A stretch of DNA of 64,000 nucleotides from Thiosulfatihalobacter marinus (lineage in GTDB: Bacteria; Pseudomonadota; Alphaproteobacteria; Rhodobacterales; Rhodobacteraceae), in contig NZ_JAECRZ010000005.1 of NCBI RefSeq assembly GCF_016019955.1, forward strand, positions 217,626-281,625. The letters are read 5' to 3'. This document shows positions 43,417 to 52,035 of this stretch, piece after piece. The notes beneath the pieces were generated by a model. That model searched no databases and was not told the DNA's origin. It saw nothing but the letters and a program-made list of their open reading frames with translations. Positions within the stretch are counted from its first letter, which is position 1, and each line of letters opens with the position of its first letter. The position numbers were made by a program, and so were the translations under genes.

Positions 43417-44406
43417 ATGCCCGGAGACAGTCATCTGCCCAAGGCACTGCGGGGATTGCGTATCCCGGCGGTTGCCTCGCCGCTTTTCATCATCTCGGTG
43501 CCCGAACTGGTTATTGCGCAATGCAAGGCCGGGATCGTGGGCAGCTTTCCGGCGCTGAACGCGCGCGAGGCGGAGGGCGAGCCGCCGCTGCTGGACGCCT
43601 GGCTGACACAGATCCGCGAAGAGCTGGACCGTCACAACCAGGCCAACCCCGACCATCCCGCCGCGCCCTATGCGGTCAACCAGATCGTACATCGCTCCAA
43701 CACCCGGCTGGAGCGCGACATCGAGCTGTGCCACAAACACGAGGTGCCGATCTGGATCACCTCGTTGGGGGCGCGGGTCGAGGTGAACGAGGCGGCGCAT
43801 GATTGCGGTGGCATCGCGCTGCATGACATCATCAACAACCGCTTTGCGAAAAAGGCCATCGAAAAAGGCGCCGACGGGCTGATCGCGGTGGCCGCCGGGG
43901 CCGGGGGCCATGCCGGGCCGCAATCGCCGCTGGCGCTGATATCGGAAATCCGCGAATGGTTTGACGGGCCGCTGTTGCTGTCCGGCTCCATTGGCACCGG
44001 TGACGCGCTTCTGGCCGCGCTGGCGATGGGGGCCGATCTGGGCTATATCGGCTCGCCCTTCATCGCCACGCAAGAGGCCAACGCCTTGCAGGGCTACAAG
44101 GACATGATCGTGAACAGCGGCGCGGATGATATTGTCTATTCCTCGCTCTTTACCGGTGTGTCGGGCAACTACCTGCGTGGCTCGATCCAGAATGCCGGGA
44201 TGGACCCGGACAACCTGCCAGAGGGTGATCTCAAGACGATGAATTTTGGCGATACCCGGGAAAAACCCAAAGCCTGGAAGACGATCTGGGGGTCTGGGCA
44301 GGGGATCGGCGCGGTCAAGGACGTGCTGCCGGTGGCCGCCCTGGTGGACCGGTTCGAGCGGGAATTCGAAGGCGCATGGGCACGGTTGCGGGAACGCCTG
44401 GAATGA
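43417..44406 (+). CDS. Nitronate monooxygenase-like flavoprotein
   Basis: A 329-aa FMN-dependent protein of the nitronate monooxygenase/2-nitropropane dioxygenase family. FMN-site motifs include RIPAVASPLFIISV, PYAVNQIVH, GADGLIAVAAGAGGHAG with the catalytic His, LLSGSIGTGDAL and MGADLGYIGSPFIAT. AGGAGG at the ideal distance fixes the ATG at 43417. Many such proteins do not use nitronates and act as NADH:quinone or enoyl-type reductases; in this catabolic operon a reductase or isomerase step is possible. Confidence 0.87.
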   Translation: MPGDSHLPKALRGLRIPAVASPLFIISVPELVIAQCKAGIVGSFPALNAREAEGEPPLLDAWLTQIREELDRHNQANPDHPAAPYAVNQIVHRSNTRLERDIELCHKHEVPIWITSLGARVEVNEAAHDCGGIALHDIINNRFAKKAIEKGADGLIAVAAGAGGHAGPQSPLALISEIREWFDGPLLLSGSIGTGDALLAALAMGADLGYIGSPFIATQEANALQGYKDMIVNSGADDIVYSSLFTGVSGNYLRGSIQNAGMDPDNLPEGDLKTMNFGDTREKPKAWKTIWGSGQGIGAVKDVLPVAALVDRFEREFEGAWARLRERLE

Positions 44407-45074
44407 GCGCGATGTTTCACCTGGTGCGCCATGCGCAGGCCAGCTTTGGCGCGGCGGATTACGACAATCTGTCGGATCTGGGGCAGCGTCAATCCGAGGC
44501 GCTGGGCGCGGCGCTCAAGGCGCAGGGTGTGGTGCCGGATGCGGTGTTCATCGGCGCGCAGCGCCGCCACCGCCAGACCTGGGAGGGTATGGAGCGCGCG
44601 TTGCAGACCGGGCTGGACCCGGTTGTTCTGCCGGGGTGGAACGAGTTTGATTTCGGCGGATTGCTGGAGGCGCGATTTGCCGGGCGGGACGACCGGCCCG
44701 CCGACCTGCACACGGATCGAAAGACGCATTTCCGCATCCTGCGCGATACCGTTCTGGAATGGCAGCGGGACGAGATTGCCAACCCGCCGGAAAGCTTCGG
44801 GGCGTTCACCGCCCGTGTGCGCGCCGCGCGGGACGCGATTGCCGAAAGCGAGGCCAGGCAACCGATTGCGGTGAGTTCGGGGGGCGCGATCGGGCGCACC
44901 ATGGCGGATGTGCTGGGCGCCCCGGCGCAGCAGATGATACTGTTGCAATTACAGGTCAAGAACTGCGCCGTGGCGCGGTTCGTGATGGCGCGGGGCCAGA
45001 CCTGGCTGCACGGGTTCAACGAGACCCCGCATATCAATGGCGCCAACCAGCAGGACATGCTGACCTATAGCTGA
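44403..45074 (+). CDS. Histidine phosphatase family protein
   Basis: A 223-aa phosphoglycerate-mutase-like phosphatase. The RHG motif appears as LVRHAQAS (catalytic His near residue 10), the second part as FIGAQRRHRQT, and the acid/base plus second His area as SSGGAIGRTM. The start overlaps the upstream stop as ATGA. It is immediately before the APH-type kinase gene, suggesting opposing or linked phosphate chemistry on one metabolite. Confidence 0.87.
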   Translation: MSAMFHLVRHAQASFGAADYDNLSDLGQRQSEALGAALKAQGVVPDAVFIGAQRRHRQTWEGMERALQTGLDPVVLPGWNEFDFGGLLEARFAGRDDRPADLHTDRKTHFRILRDTVLEWQRDEIANPPESFGAFTARVRAARDAIAESEARQPIAVSSGGAIGRTMADVLGAPAQQMILLQLQVKNCAVARFVMARGQTWLHGFNETPHINGANQQDMLTYS

Positions 45075-45087
45075 GGGGAGACAGCGC

Positions 45088-46113
45088 ATGGAGACCGGCA
45101 CTTTGGACACCGGGGCCGTCGCGGGCTGGCTGAGCGCCAATCTGCCGGGGTTTCAGGGCCCGCTTGAGGCCACCAAGATCGCGGGCGGGCAATCCAACCC
45201 GACCTTTCTGCTTGCCACGCCGGCGCGCAACTACGTGCTGCGCCGCAAGCCGCCGGGGGTGCTTTTGAAATCCGCCCACGCGGTGGACCGCGAGTTCCGC
45301 GTGCAAAAGGCACTGGCCGCCAGCGCCGTGCCGGTGGCCGGGATGCATGTCCTGTGCGAGGATGATGACGTGATCGGATCGGCGTTTTACGTGATGGATC
45401 ACGTGGACGGGCGCCAGTTCGACGACCCGCGCCTGCCGGATCTTGACCCTGCGGCGCGGGGGCGGGTGTTTGACGAGATGAACCGGGTGTTGGCGGCGGT
45501 GCATTCGGTGAATATCGCGGCGGTGGGCCTTTCGGACTATGGCCCTGAGGGCAATTATTACGCGCGCCAGATCTCGCGCTGGACCAAGCAATACCGCGCG
45601 TCGGAAACCGAAACCGTGGCGGACATGGATGCGCTGATCGACTGGCTTGCGGCCAACATGCCGCCCGACGATGGCTGGCGCACGCTGGTGCATGGCGATT
45701 TCCGCATCGACAACATGCTGTTTGCGAAGGACAGTGAAACGGTGCTGGCGATGCTGGATTGGGAATTGTCGACCATTGGCCACCCTTTTGCCGATCTGGC
45801 CTCGGTCATCATGCAGTGGCAGATGCCGCCGGGCAACGAGGGGCGCGGGCTGGCCGGGGTGGACCGGGAGAGCCTTGGCATTCCGTCGGATCAGGCGTTC
45901 ATTGCGGCCTATTGCAGGCGCATGGGTCTGCCGGGGATTGACCGGTTCGGGTTTTACCTGGCTTTCTGTTTCTTCCGTATGGGCGCGATCATCCAGGGGG
46001 TGTTGAAACGCGCGCTGGACGGGAACGCCTCGGACCCGGACCGCGCGATGCGGCTGGGCGCGTTCGTGCCGCGTTTTGCACAGGCCGGGCTGGAGGCGGC
46101 GAAACATGGATAA
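45088..46113 (+). CDS. APH-type phosphotransferase, ACAD10/LvaA-like
   Basis: A 341-aa aminoglycoside-phosphotransferase-fold kinase of the group related to the kinase domain of ACAD10/11 and LvaA. The catalytic loop is LVHGDFRIDNMLF, the metal Asp is in LDWELSTIGHPFADL, and the N-lobe shows AGGQSNPTFLL and YVLRRKPPG. In levulinate catabolism such kinases phosphorylate a 4-hydroxyacyl-CoA. Its place in an operon with a CoA ligase and an SDR fits that idea. GGGGAGA lies upstream of the ATG. The gene overlaps the SDR start by 8 nt. Confidence 0.87.
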   Translation: METGTLDTGAVAGWLSANLPGFQGPLEATKIAGGQSNPTFLLATPARNYVLRRKPPGVLLKSAHAVDREFRVQKALAASAVPVAGMHVLCEDDDVIGSAFYVMDHVDGRQFDDPRLPDLDPAARGRVFDEMNRVLAAVHSVNIAAVGLSDYGPEGNYYARQISRWTKQYRASETETVADMDALIDWLAANMPPDDGWRTLVHGDFRIDNMLFAKDSETVLAMLDWELSTIGHPFADLASVIMQWQMPPGNEGRGLAGVDRESLGIPSDQAFIAAYCRRMGLPGIDRFGFYLAFCFFRMGAIIQGVLKRALDGNASDPDRAMRLGAFVPRFAQAGLEAAKHG

Positions 46114-46891
46114 ACGCTATGGGGACAAGGTGGTGATGATCACCGGGGCGGCCAGCGGTTTTGGCGCGCTGGCGGCGCGGAAATTCGCGGACGAGGGCGC
46201 AAGGCTGGGCTTGTCGGATGTCAATGGCGACGGGTTGGCCGAGGTGGCCGGCGGGCTGCGGGCTGAAGGTGTGGAGGTGGTGTCGGACGTGGTGGATGTC
46301 TCTGACGAGGCGCAGGTTGCGGCCCATGTGGGGCGGATCGCCGAAACCTTTGGCACCGTGCATGTGGCGCTGAACAATGCGGGCATCGGCCATGACGTGG
46401 CGCCGTTGCAGTTTCTCACCACCGGCGATTTCGACCGGATGATGAATGTCAACGTCAAGGGCGTGTTTCTGGGCATGAAATACCAGATCCCGCTGATGCA
46501 GCAGCACGGACAGGGGGCGATTTTGAACGTGGCCTCGGCGGCGGGGCTTGTGGGGGCGGGGCATCTGTCGCTTTATGCGGCGGCCAAACATGCGGTGGTG
46601 GGCATCACCAGGGCCGCGGCGGATGAGAACGCGACACGCGGCATCCGCGTGAACGCGATCTGCCCGTCCTTTTCGGCCACGCCGATGGTGGAAGACATGG
46701 CCGATCAGGTGGGGGGGCGGGCCGGGTTGAGCCGCGCGCAGGCCTTTGCCCATATCGCCAGCCGCGTGCCGATGGCCCGGGTCAGCGCCCCGGAAGAGGT
46801 GGTGCAGGCAATGTTGTGGATCTGTGCGCCCGAAAATTCCTTTATGACCGGACAGGCGATTGCCATTGATGGCGGGTTGACGGCGGTGTGA
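46106..46891 (+). CDS. Short-chain dehydrogenase/reductase
   Basis: A 261-aa classical SDR. The cofactor loop is TGAASGFGALAA (about residues 14-25), NNAG is in ALNNAGIG, the catalytic Ser is in ILNVASAAG, and YxxxK appears as LYAAAKHAV. The Asp at the end of beta-2 (LSDVNGD) suggests NAD(H). It probably oxidises a hydroxyacyl-CoA or alcohol intermediate. The overlap with the kinase gene makes co-translation likely. Confidence 0.92.
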   Translation: MDKRYGDKVVMITGAASGFGALAARKFADEGARLGLSDVNGDGLAEVAGGLRAEGVEVVSDVVDVSDEAQVAAHVGRIAETFGTVHVALNNAGIGHDVAPLQFLTTGDFDRMMNVNVKGVFLGMKYQIPLMQQHGQGAILNVASAAGLVGAGHLSLYAAAKHAVVGITRAAADENATRGIRVNAICPSFSATPMVEDMADQVGGRAGLSRAQAFAHIASRVPMARVSAPEEVVQAMLWICAPENSFMTGQAIAIDGGLTAV

Positions 46892-46911
46892 GGAAGGCGC
46901 AGGCAAAGAGC

Positions 46912-47331
46912 ATGACACGAGCCCCCCTGGATCCCGCGCTGGACGAGGATCCCTATGCGCTGCAAAAGCATCTCGGCTTTCGGCTGACCCATTGGGATGC
47001 GGATTACGCCCGGCTGGAATTGCCGATCGAGCATTTCCTGATGAACCGCGCCGGCATTCCCCATGGCGGCATCTACGCGACGCTGCTGGATACGGTGATG
47101 GGGTATGCCGGGTGTTACACCGGCGATCCCGGGCACAAGAAGCTGGCGCTGACGCTGTCGCTGACCACCAGTTTCCTGTCCCGCCCCAGGGGGCATGTGC
47201 TGATCGCCGAGGGGCAGCGCGTGGGCGGCGGGGCCAGCACCTTCTTTGCCGAAAGCACGGTGAGCGATGAAACGGGCGAAATCATCGCGCGCGGGTCCGG
47301 GGCGTTCAAGTACCGCAAGACGCGACTGTAA
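46912..47331 (+). CDS. PaaI-family hotdog thioesterase
   Basis: A 139-aa single-hotdog thioesterase of the PaaI type that hydrolyses acyl- or hydroxyacyl-CoA. The motif NRAGIPHGGIYATLLDTVMG contains the HGG signature and catalytic Asp. AAAGAG precedes the ATG at 46912; an alternative GTG at 46888 overlaps the SDR stop. It is the last gene of the operon and could release the product or act as an overflow valve for trapped CoA. Confidence 0.9.
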   Translation: MTRAPLDPALDEDPYALQKHLGFRLTHWDADYARLELPIEHFLMNRAGIPHGGIYATLLDTVMGYAGCYTGDPGHKKLALTLSLTTSFLSRPRGHVLIAEGQRVGGGASTFFAESTVSDETGEIIARGSGAFKYRKTRL

Positions 47332-47391
47332 GCGCCGCGCGCCGGAACAGGGGCCGGGCGCCGGGATGGCGCGGATGGCCCGGCGGCGCGG

Positions 47392-48783
47392 TCAGGCCGC
47401 CCTGGCCACCCATCCCTTTGCCAGATCAGCAACCGCGTTCAGGATGGTATCAACGGTTTCGTCCTGCATCAGGACCGAGAGGTTGAGCCGCACGAATCCC
47501 GGCTTGCTGGCGCCCGGTCCGCTTAGGATGTCGGTGCGAATCTCGGCGGATCTGGCATCGTCGATCCCGAGAAGCGTATGGACATACGGCCCCGCGCAGG
47601 CGCAGCCGCCGCGCGCCTGGATGCCGTAACGATCCGAGAGGGCGCGGGTAAAGGCGTTGTGATCGATGCGTTGGCCGTTGTCGTCCAGCGGCACGAAGGA
47701 CAGAATCGGGAGCCTGTCCGCGCGCTTTGGTGCCAGCAGGCGGATATTGGGATGATTCTGCCACGCCGCAAGGGCGCGCGCGGAAAGATCGGCATTGCGG
47801 GTGTCGAAATGTTCCTGCCCGATCACGTCCTTGGCGATCAGGGCAAGGGCGGCGCGGATATCGCCGATCACATTGGGGGTGCCGCCTTCTTCGCGCAGTT
47901 CGAGCTGGGGCAGGTAATCATGCTGGTGGGCATTGACGAAGGCGACGGTGCCGCCGCCGGGGCGGTAGGGCGTTGACGCCAGGGCCGTGTCGCGGCGCAG
48001 GATCAGCACGCCGCTGGCGCCGGGGCCACCGATGAATTTGTGCCCGGAAAACACCAGCGCGTCGATCTGGGCGTCCGCGGCCGGGGTCATGTGCATTTTC
48101 AGATAGGGGCCACCGCCCGCGTAATCCCAGATCATGCGGGCGCCGTGGTTCTTGACCAGGCGCGTCACCGCCGCCACGTCGGTGCAGACGCCGGTGACAT
48201 TGGCGGCGGCGCTCATGGCGACAATCACCGGGCCGGTGGCGCCGTGGGTTTCCAGAGCCTGTGCCAGCGCGGCCATGTCCGGCCCCGGCCGCGTGCCCTC
48301 GGGGATCTCGATCACGCGGGCGCCGCTTTCGCGCCATGGCAACAGGTTGGAATGGTGTTCGTAGGGGCCGACAAGCACGGTGGTGCCGGGGCCGGCCTGC
48401 ATCAGGTGCACCAGATGGTTCAGCCCCGCCGTGGCGCCCGATCCGGCAAAGATCACGGCGTGATCGTCCCTGCGGGCGCCACACAGACGCGCGATCACAC
48501 CGCGCGCCTGTTCGCGCAGGGCGGTGGTGTGGGCGCCGCAGAAGGAATCTTCGGTGTGGCTGTTGGCGTAATAGGGGAGCACTTCGGACAGGACAAAATC
48601 CTCGACCTGGCGCAGGGCGCGGCCCGAGGCGACGTAATCGGCATAGATCAGGGGTTTTTCGCCATAAGGCGTGGTGATCGTGGTGTCGGCGCCGATGAGC
48701 CCGGCGTAAAGGGCGCCGCGCGGATCCGGTCCGGCGTTCAGTTTGGATGCGAAACGGTCGAATGCGGAAACGGTCTGAGACAT
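47392..48783 (-). CDS. Class V aminotransferase, cysteine-desulfurase-like
   Basis: A 463-aa PLP enzyme of the aminotransferase class V/NifS group. The PLP lysine lies in FSGHKFIGGPGASGV, HTEDSFCGAHT and PYEHHSNLLPW are family motifs, and a Cys-containing loop GGCACAGPY near residue 390 sits where cysteine desulfurases carry the active Cys. No SUF or ISC genes are close. It is divergent from an Lrp/AsnC regulator with 104 nt between the starts, so that regulator probably controls it. It could be a desulfurase or a kynureninase-like lyase. Confidence 0.85.
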   Translation of the reverse strand: MSQTVSAFDRFASKLNAGPDPRGALYAGLIGADTTITTPYGEKPLIYADYVASGRALRQVEDFVLSEVLPYYANSHTEDSFCGAHTTALREQARGVIARLCGARRDDHAVIFAGSGATAGLNHLVHLMQAGPGTTVLVGPYEHHSNLLPWRESGARVIEIPEGTRPGPDMAALAQALETHGATGPVIVAMSAAANVTGVCTDVAAVTRLVKNHGARMIWDYAGGGPYLKMHMTPAADAQIDALVFSGHKFIGGPGASGVLILRRDTALASTPYRPGGGTVAFVNAHQHDYLPQLELREEGGTPNVIGDIRAALALIAKDVIGQEHFDTRNADLSARALAAWQNHPNIRLLAPKRADRLPILSFVPLDDNGQRIDHNAFTRALSDRYGIQARGGCACAGPYVHTLLGIDDARSAEIRTDILSGPGASKPGFVRLNLSVLMQDETVDTILNAVADLAKGWVARAA

Positions 48784-48887
48784 GCGGCGCCCTTTTGGTT
48801 GCGTGAGTGGTGTGCGGGCAGGATAGAGGGGTGCGCCTGGGAAGAGTTCCCCTATTTGATATTGAAAATTGCCAAAAGTTAGTTCAT

Positions 48888-49364
48888 ATGATCGAGATGG
48901 GCATCAAAATTGACAATATTGATCGAAAGATACTGGATCTGTTGCAACGCGACGCCGCTTTGTCGCAGCGGGGAATCGCCGAGAAGGTGGGGTTGTCGCA
49001 GAACGCGTTGTGGCGGCGGCTGAAGCGGCTGGAAGAGGGCGGCGTGCTGCGGGGCGCCCGGATGGCGATCGATGGGCGCGCTCTGGGGCTGGATCTGACG
49101 GTCTTCGTGATGGTGCGCACGCGCAATCATTCGATGGAGTGGGCCGAGGGGTTTCGCACCCATGTGGCGCGTATTCCCCAGGTGGTGGAAATGCACCGGA
49201 TCGGCGGGGATTGGGATTACATGCTGAAAATCGTCACCCGTGGCATGGGCGGGTATGACGCGGTTTACCGACGGCTGACCACCGGGTTCGAGCTGGACAC
49301 GGTGACGGGTTTTTTCTCGATGGAGACAATGCTGGACGACCGGCCGCTGGACGTTTCCGGGTGA
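48888..49364 (+). CDS. Lrp/AsnC-family transcriptional regulator
   Basis: A 158-aa regulator. The N-terminal winged helix is seen in DNIDRKILDLLQRDAALSQR followed by GIAEKVGLSQNALWRRLKRL; the C-terminal RAM ligand domain follows (MVRTRNHSMEWAEGF, RIGGDWDYMLKIVT). The start is ATG 48888, or 48897 if MGIKIDN is the true N-terminus; neither has a strong ribosome-binding site. The family binds amino acids and usually controls a neighbouring gene, here most likely the divergent aminotransferase. AT-rich intergenic DNA (48840-48890) fits an operator region. Confidence 0.9.
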   Translation: MIEMGIKIDNIDRKILDLLQRDAALSQRGIAEKVGLSQNALWRRLKRLEEGGVLRGARMAIDGRALGLDLTVFVMVRTRNHSMEWAEGFRTHVARIPQVVEMHRIGGDWDYMLKIVTRGMGGYDAVYRRLTTGFELDTVTGFFSMETMLDDRPLDVSG

Positions 49365-49367
49365 GAT

Positions 49368-49427
49368 GGGGGCGCTGCCCCCGTCGCCTGGCGGCGACTC
49401 CCCCGGAGTATTTTTGGCAAAATGAAG
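49368..49427 (+). terminator. Two-hairpin dispersed repeat acting as terminator
   Basis: Hairpin one is GGGGGC/GCCCCC (49368-49373 and 49377-49382), hairpin two GTCGCC/GGCGAC (49383-49388 and 49393-49398). The tail GAGTATTTTTGGCAAAATG and AAG ends the element. It starts 3 nt after the regulator stop. I recall this form as a frequent intergenic element in roseobacter genomes. Confidence 0.7.
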
Positions 49428-49434
49428 GTGCGGG

Positions 49435-50400
49435 TCACGGGGGGGTGGTGTCGGCGACCCGGGTAATGAAGGCAACGCAGTCCCTGGGCGCGGTGAGCGG
49501 GATCATGTGGCCGTGGCCGGGCAGGAGCTGCATGGGCAGGCCGAATTGCGCCATGGGTGTGCCGTGGTGGGCGGGGGACAGGATTGCGTCCCCGGCGGCA
49601 AAAAGAACGCCGCCGGGGGTGTGCAGATCGGTTGCATAGCGTGCGGTCAGGGCGCCGACATCGGCGCGGGTTTCCATCAGGTCGGCAGAGGCTGAGATGA
49701 AGGTTTCGGGGCGAAAGGCGAGCAGGCCGCCGCCCTTTGTGTGGAAGTCCGGGGGCACCGGGTCGGGGGCGAATATTTCTCGCAGCATCCGTGTGCGGGT
49801 GAGCCGGGTTGCGGGGACCACCAGCGTATGCGCGAGACAGCGGCGCAGCAGTGGCAGGCGCAGTTGCAGCGGGCGGAAGACATCCGGTGTTGCGGATTGC
49901 GGCTGGGTTGCCGGGCTGAGCAGTGCCAGCGCGCGGGCGCCTTGCGGGCGGGCCAGTGCCATGGCCAGCGCAACCGCGCCGCCCAGCGAGTGACCCACGA
50001 GGATGGGGCGGGTGACGCCGCGTGCGTCCAGGAAGTCCCACAGCATGGCCGCCTGGGTTTCCAGATGCGCCGCGCGGTCAGTGTTGCGCGTGGAATAGCC
50101 GCTGCCCGGGCGATCGGGTGCGATGACGTGAAAGCGGTCCGCCAGCAGGGGCAGCATGGCGTAGGTGAAGTGATGCAGGTTGCCGGCCAGCCCGTGGATC
50201 AGCACCAAGGTGGGGGCGTCCGGGGGGCCGGATTCGACGAAGTGGATGTTGCCGCCGGGGACCGCCTGGAAGGCGCCGGGCGGGGGCAGCGCGGCCATGG
50301 CCTGGCGGGACAGGATGCGGGTCCACAGCGCACAGGCCGCGAGAAAGGCGAGGAGGGCGAGAAACAGGGTCATGCGGGCCTTTTTGATATCGCGGGTCAT
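49435..50400 (-). CDS. Membrane-anchored alpha/beta hydrolase
   Basis: A 321-aa hydrolase with an N-terminal hydrophobic anchor (MTLFLALLAFLAACALWTRI). The core has LIHGLAGNLHHFTYAM, the nucleophile elbow GHSLGG (Ser at about residue 136), PDRPGSGYS and the catalytic His in GHGHMIP. It resembles haloperoxidase/esterase types. Two starts are possible: ATG 50400 as listed, or ATG 50373, which has AAAAAGG upstream and begins right at the anchor. The substrate is unknown. It is divergent from the ars operon. Confidence 0.82.
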   Translation of the reverse strand: MTRDIKKARMTLFLALLAFLAACALWTRILSRQAMAALPPPGAFQAVPGGNIHFVESGPPDAPTLVLIHGLAGNLHHFTYAMLPLLADRFHVIAPDRPGSGYSTRNTDRAAHLETQAAMLWDFLDARGVTRPILVGHSLGGAVALAMALARPQGARALALLSPATQPQSATPDVFRPLQLRLPLLRRCLAHTLVVPATRLTRTRMLREIFAPDPVPPDFHTKGGGLLAFRPETFISASADLMETRADVGALTARYATDLHTPGGVLFAAGDAILSPAHHGTPMAQFGLPMQLLPGHGHMIPLTAPRDCVAFITRVADTTPP

Positions 50401-50511
50401 CACGCCGGGGCTGGGCGGCTTTGTCAAGCCGGGAGCATGGCGTCGGTGCCCTCATCATGGTGTTACAAAATCTTCACCATAAGGGGTGCGGGAATCGCTT
50501 GCTGGCGAAGA

Positions 50512-50536
50512 TATAATTCAATAGTTCATGAAGTAT
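50512..50536 (+). promoter_or_regulatory. ars promoter -10 box with overlapping operator
   Basis: A perfect TATAAT lies at 50512-50517. An interrupted palindrome ATAnTTCA-N8-TGAAnTAT spans 50513-50536, overlapping the -10 box and the first bases of the arsR ATG. It is a strong candidate for autorepression by ArsR. No good -35 hexamer is seen. Confidence 0.65.
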
Positions 50537-50867
50537 GGATAAATCGGATGCCCTGACCGCCTTTGCCGCCCTGAGCCAGCCGACCCGGCTGGACGTGTTT
50601 CGCCTGTTGATCACGCGCGGCGACGCGGGCATGGCGGCGGGCGAGATCGCCCGGGCGCTGGAGGTGCGTCAGAACACGCTGTCGGCCAACCTGTCGGTGT
50701 TGTTGACCGCCGGGCTGGTGCGCAACCGGCGCGAGGGGCGCGCGATCCGCTATTTTGCCAATACCGACGGGGTGAAGGGGTTGCTGGGGTTCTTGTTGCA
50801 GGATTGCTGTGGCGGGCAACCGGAACTGTGTCAGCCGTTGATCCGCGATCTGACCGGTTCTTGCTGA
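50535..50867 (+). CDS. arsR: ArsR-family repressor
   Basis: A 110-aa winged-helix repressor that should release DNA on binding As(III). The recognition region is ARALEVRQNTLSANLSVLLTAG, followed by the wing RNRREGRAIRYFANT. C-terminal cysteines CCGGQPELC and a final Cys (LTGSC) form a likely metalloid site outside the helix-turn-helix, unlike the ELCVCDL site of E. coli ArsR; atypical Cys placement is known in this family. It is the first gene of the ars operon and lies directly on its candidate operator. Confidence 0.92.
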   Translation: MDKSDALTAFAALSQPTRLDVFRLLITRGDAGMAAGEIARALEVRQNTLSANLSVLLTAGLVRNRREGRAIRYFANTDGVKGLLGFLLQDCCGGQPELCQPLIRDLTGSC

Positions 50868-50880
50868 GGGAGGTTTCTTG

Positions 50881-50973
50881 ATGACGAACAGAAGCGAATG
50901 CGCCAGTTTCACGGGCGAATGCGAACCAGGTGGCGGGGCAGGGCGGCCCGGTGGCGCAGGGGGGCTGTCATGA
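50881..50973 (+). CDS. Small Cys-containing ORF in the ars operon
   Basis: A 30-aa frame starting at ATG 50881, preceded by GGGAGG at good spacing and ending by ATGA overlap with acr3. It reads [17 protein letters not shown] at its start, with two cysteines and a Gly-rich tail. It could be a tiny metalloid-binding peptide or simply a leader that couples translation of acr3. No family is recognised. The good ribosome-binding site and the exact overlap argue for translation; conservation is untested. Confidence 0.4.
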   Translation: MTNRSECASFTGECEPGGGAGRPGGAGGLS

Positions 50974-52022
50974 GCGATCAGGCGGTATTGGCCGACGCGG
51001 GGCTGGGCAGGTTCGAGCGGCTGTTGTCGGTGTGGGTGGCGCTGGCGATCGGGGCCGGGTTGGTGTTGGGCAGCCTGTTTGAGGGGGTGTTTTCGACGCT
51101 GGCGGGGCTGGAAGTGGCCTCGGTCAACCTGCCGGTGGCGGTTCTGATCTGGGCGATGGTCTATCCGATGATGGTGGGGGTGGATTTTGCGTCGCTGGCG
51201 CGCATCGGAGAGAGGCCCAGGGGGCTGGTGATCACGCTGGCGGTAAACTGGCTGATCAAGCCCTTTACCATGGCGGCGCTGGGGGTGCTGTTTTTCGAGA
51301 TCGTCTTTGCCGGGCTGATTGCGCCCGAGGACGCGCAATCCTATCTGGCGGGGGTCATCCTTTTGGGGGCGGCGCCCTGTACGGCGATGGTGTTGGTCTG
51401 GTCGAACCTGACACGGGGCGATCCGACCTATACTTTGGTGCAGGTCAGTCTGAATGACGTGATCATGGTGTTTGCCTTTGCGCCGATCGTGGCCTTCTTG
51501 TTGGGTGTGACAGATATCGTGGTGCCCTGGAAGACGCTGATCCTTTCGGTGGTTCTGTATGTGCTGTTGCCGTTGCTGGCGGGGCTTGTCACGCGCACCC
51601 GTCTGGTTCGGCAGGGTGGTCAGGGCGCCGTGGATGGTTTCAAGGCGCGGCTGGCGCCGTTTTCGATCACCGGCCTGTTGGTGACGGTGGTTCTGTTGTT
51701 CGGTTTTCAGGCGCAGGTGATTCTGGGCCAGCCGCTGGTGATCGGATTGATCGCGGTGCCGCTGTTGATCCAGTCCTACGGCATTTTCTTCATCGCCTAC
51801 GGGTGGGCGCGGCTGTGGAAGGTGCCGTTCAACGTGGCGGCCCCCTGTGCGATGATCGGCACGTCGAATTTCTTTGAGCTGGCGGTGGCGGTGGCGATCT
51901 CTCTTTTCGGGCTGGGATCGGGCGCGGCGCTGGCCACGGTGGTGGGGGTGCTGGTGGAAGTGCCGGTGATGCTCTCGCTTGTTGCATTTGCCAACCGCAC
52001 GCGCGGCTGGTTTCCGAACTGA
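50970..52022 (+). CDS. acr3: Arsenite efflux permease, ACR3 family
   Basis: A 350-aa ten-helix carrier of the ACR3 (ArsB-type) family exporting As(OH)3 across the inner membrane. The conserved Cys is in [14 protein letters not shown] and a conserved Glu in VLVEVPVML near the C-terminus. [14 protein letters not shown] and [13 protein letters not shown] are family motifs. The start is the ATG at 50970 overlapping the small ORF; a 24-codon extension upstream is rejected. No arsA or arsC gene is next to it. Confidence 0.93.
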   Translation: MSDQAVLADAGLGRFERLLSVWVALAIGAGLVLGSLFEGVFSTLAGLEVASVNLPVAVLIWAMVYPMMVGVDFASLARIGERPRGLVITLAVNWLIKPFTMAALGVLFFEIVFAGLIAPEDAQSYLAGVILLGAAPCTAMVLVWSNLTRGDPTYTLVQVSLNDVIMVFAFAPIVAFLLGVTDIVVPWKTLILSVVLYVLLPLLAGLVTRTRLVRQGGQGAVDGFKARLAPFSITGLLVTVVLLFGFQAQVILGQPLVIGLIAVPLLIQSYGIFFIAYGWARLWKVPFNVAAPCAMIGTSNFFELAVAVAISLFGLGSGAALATVVGVLVEVPVMLSLVAFANRTRGWFPN

Positions 52023-52035
52023 AAAGGACACGGAT

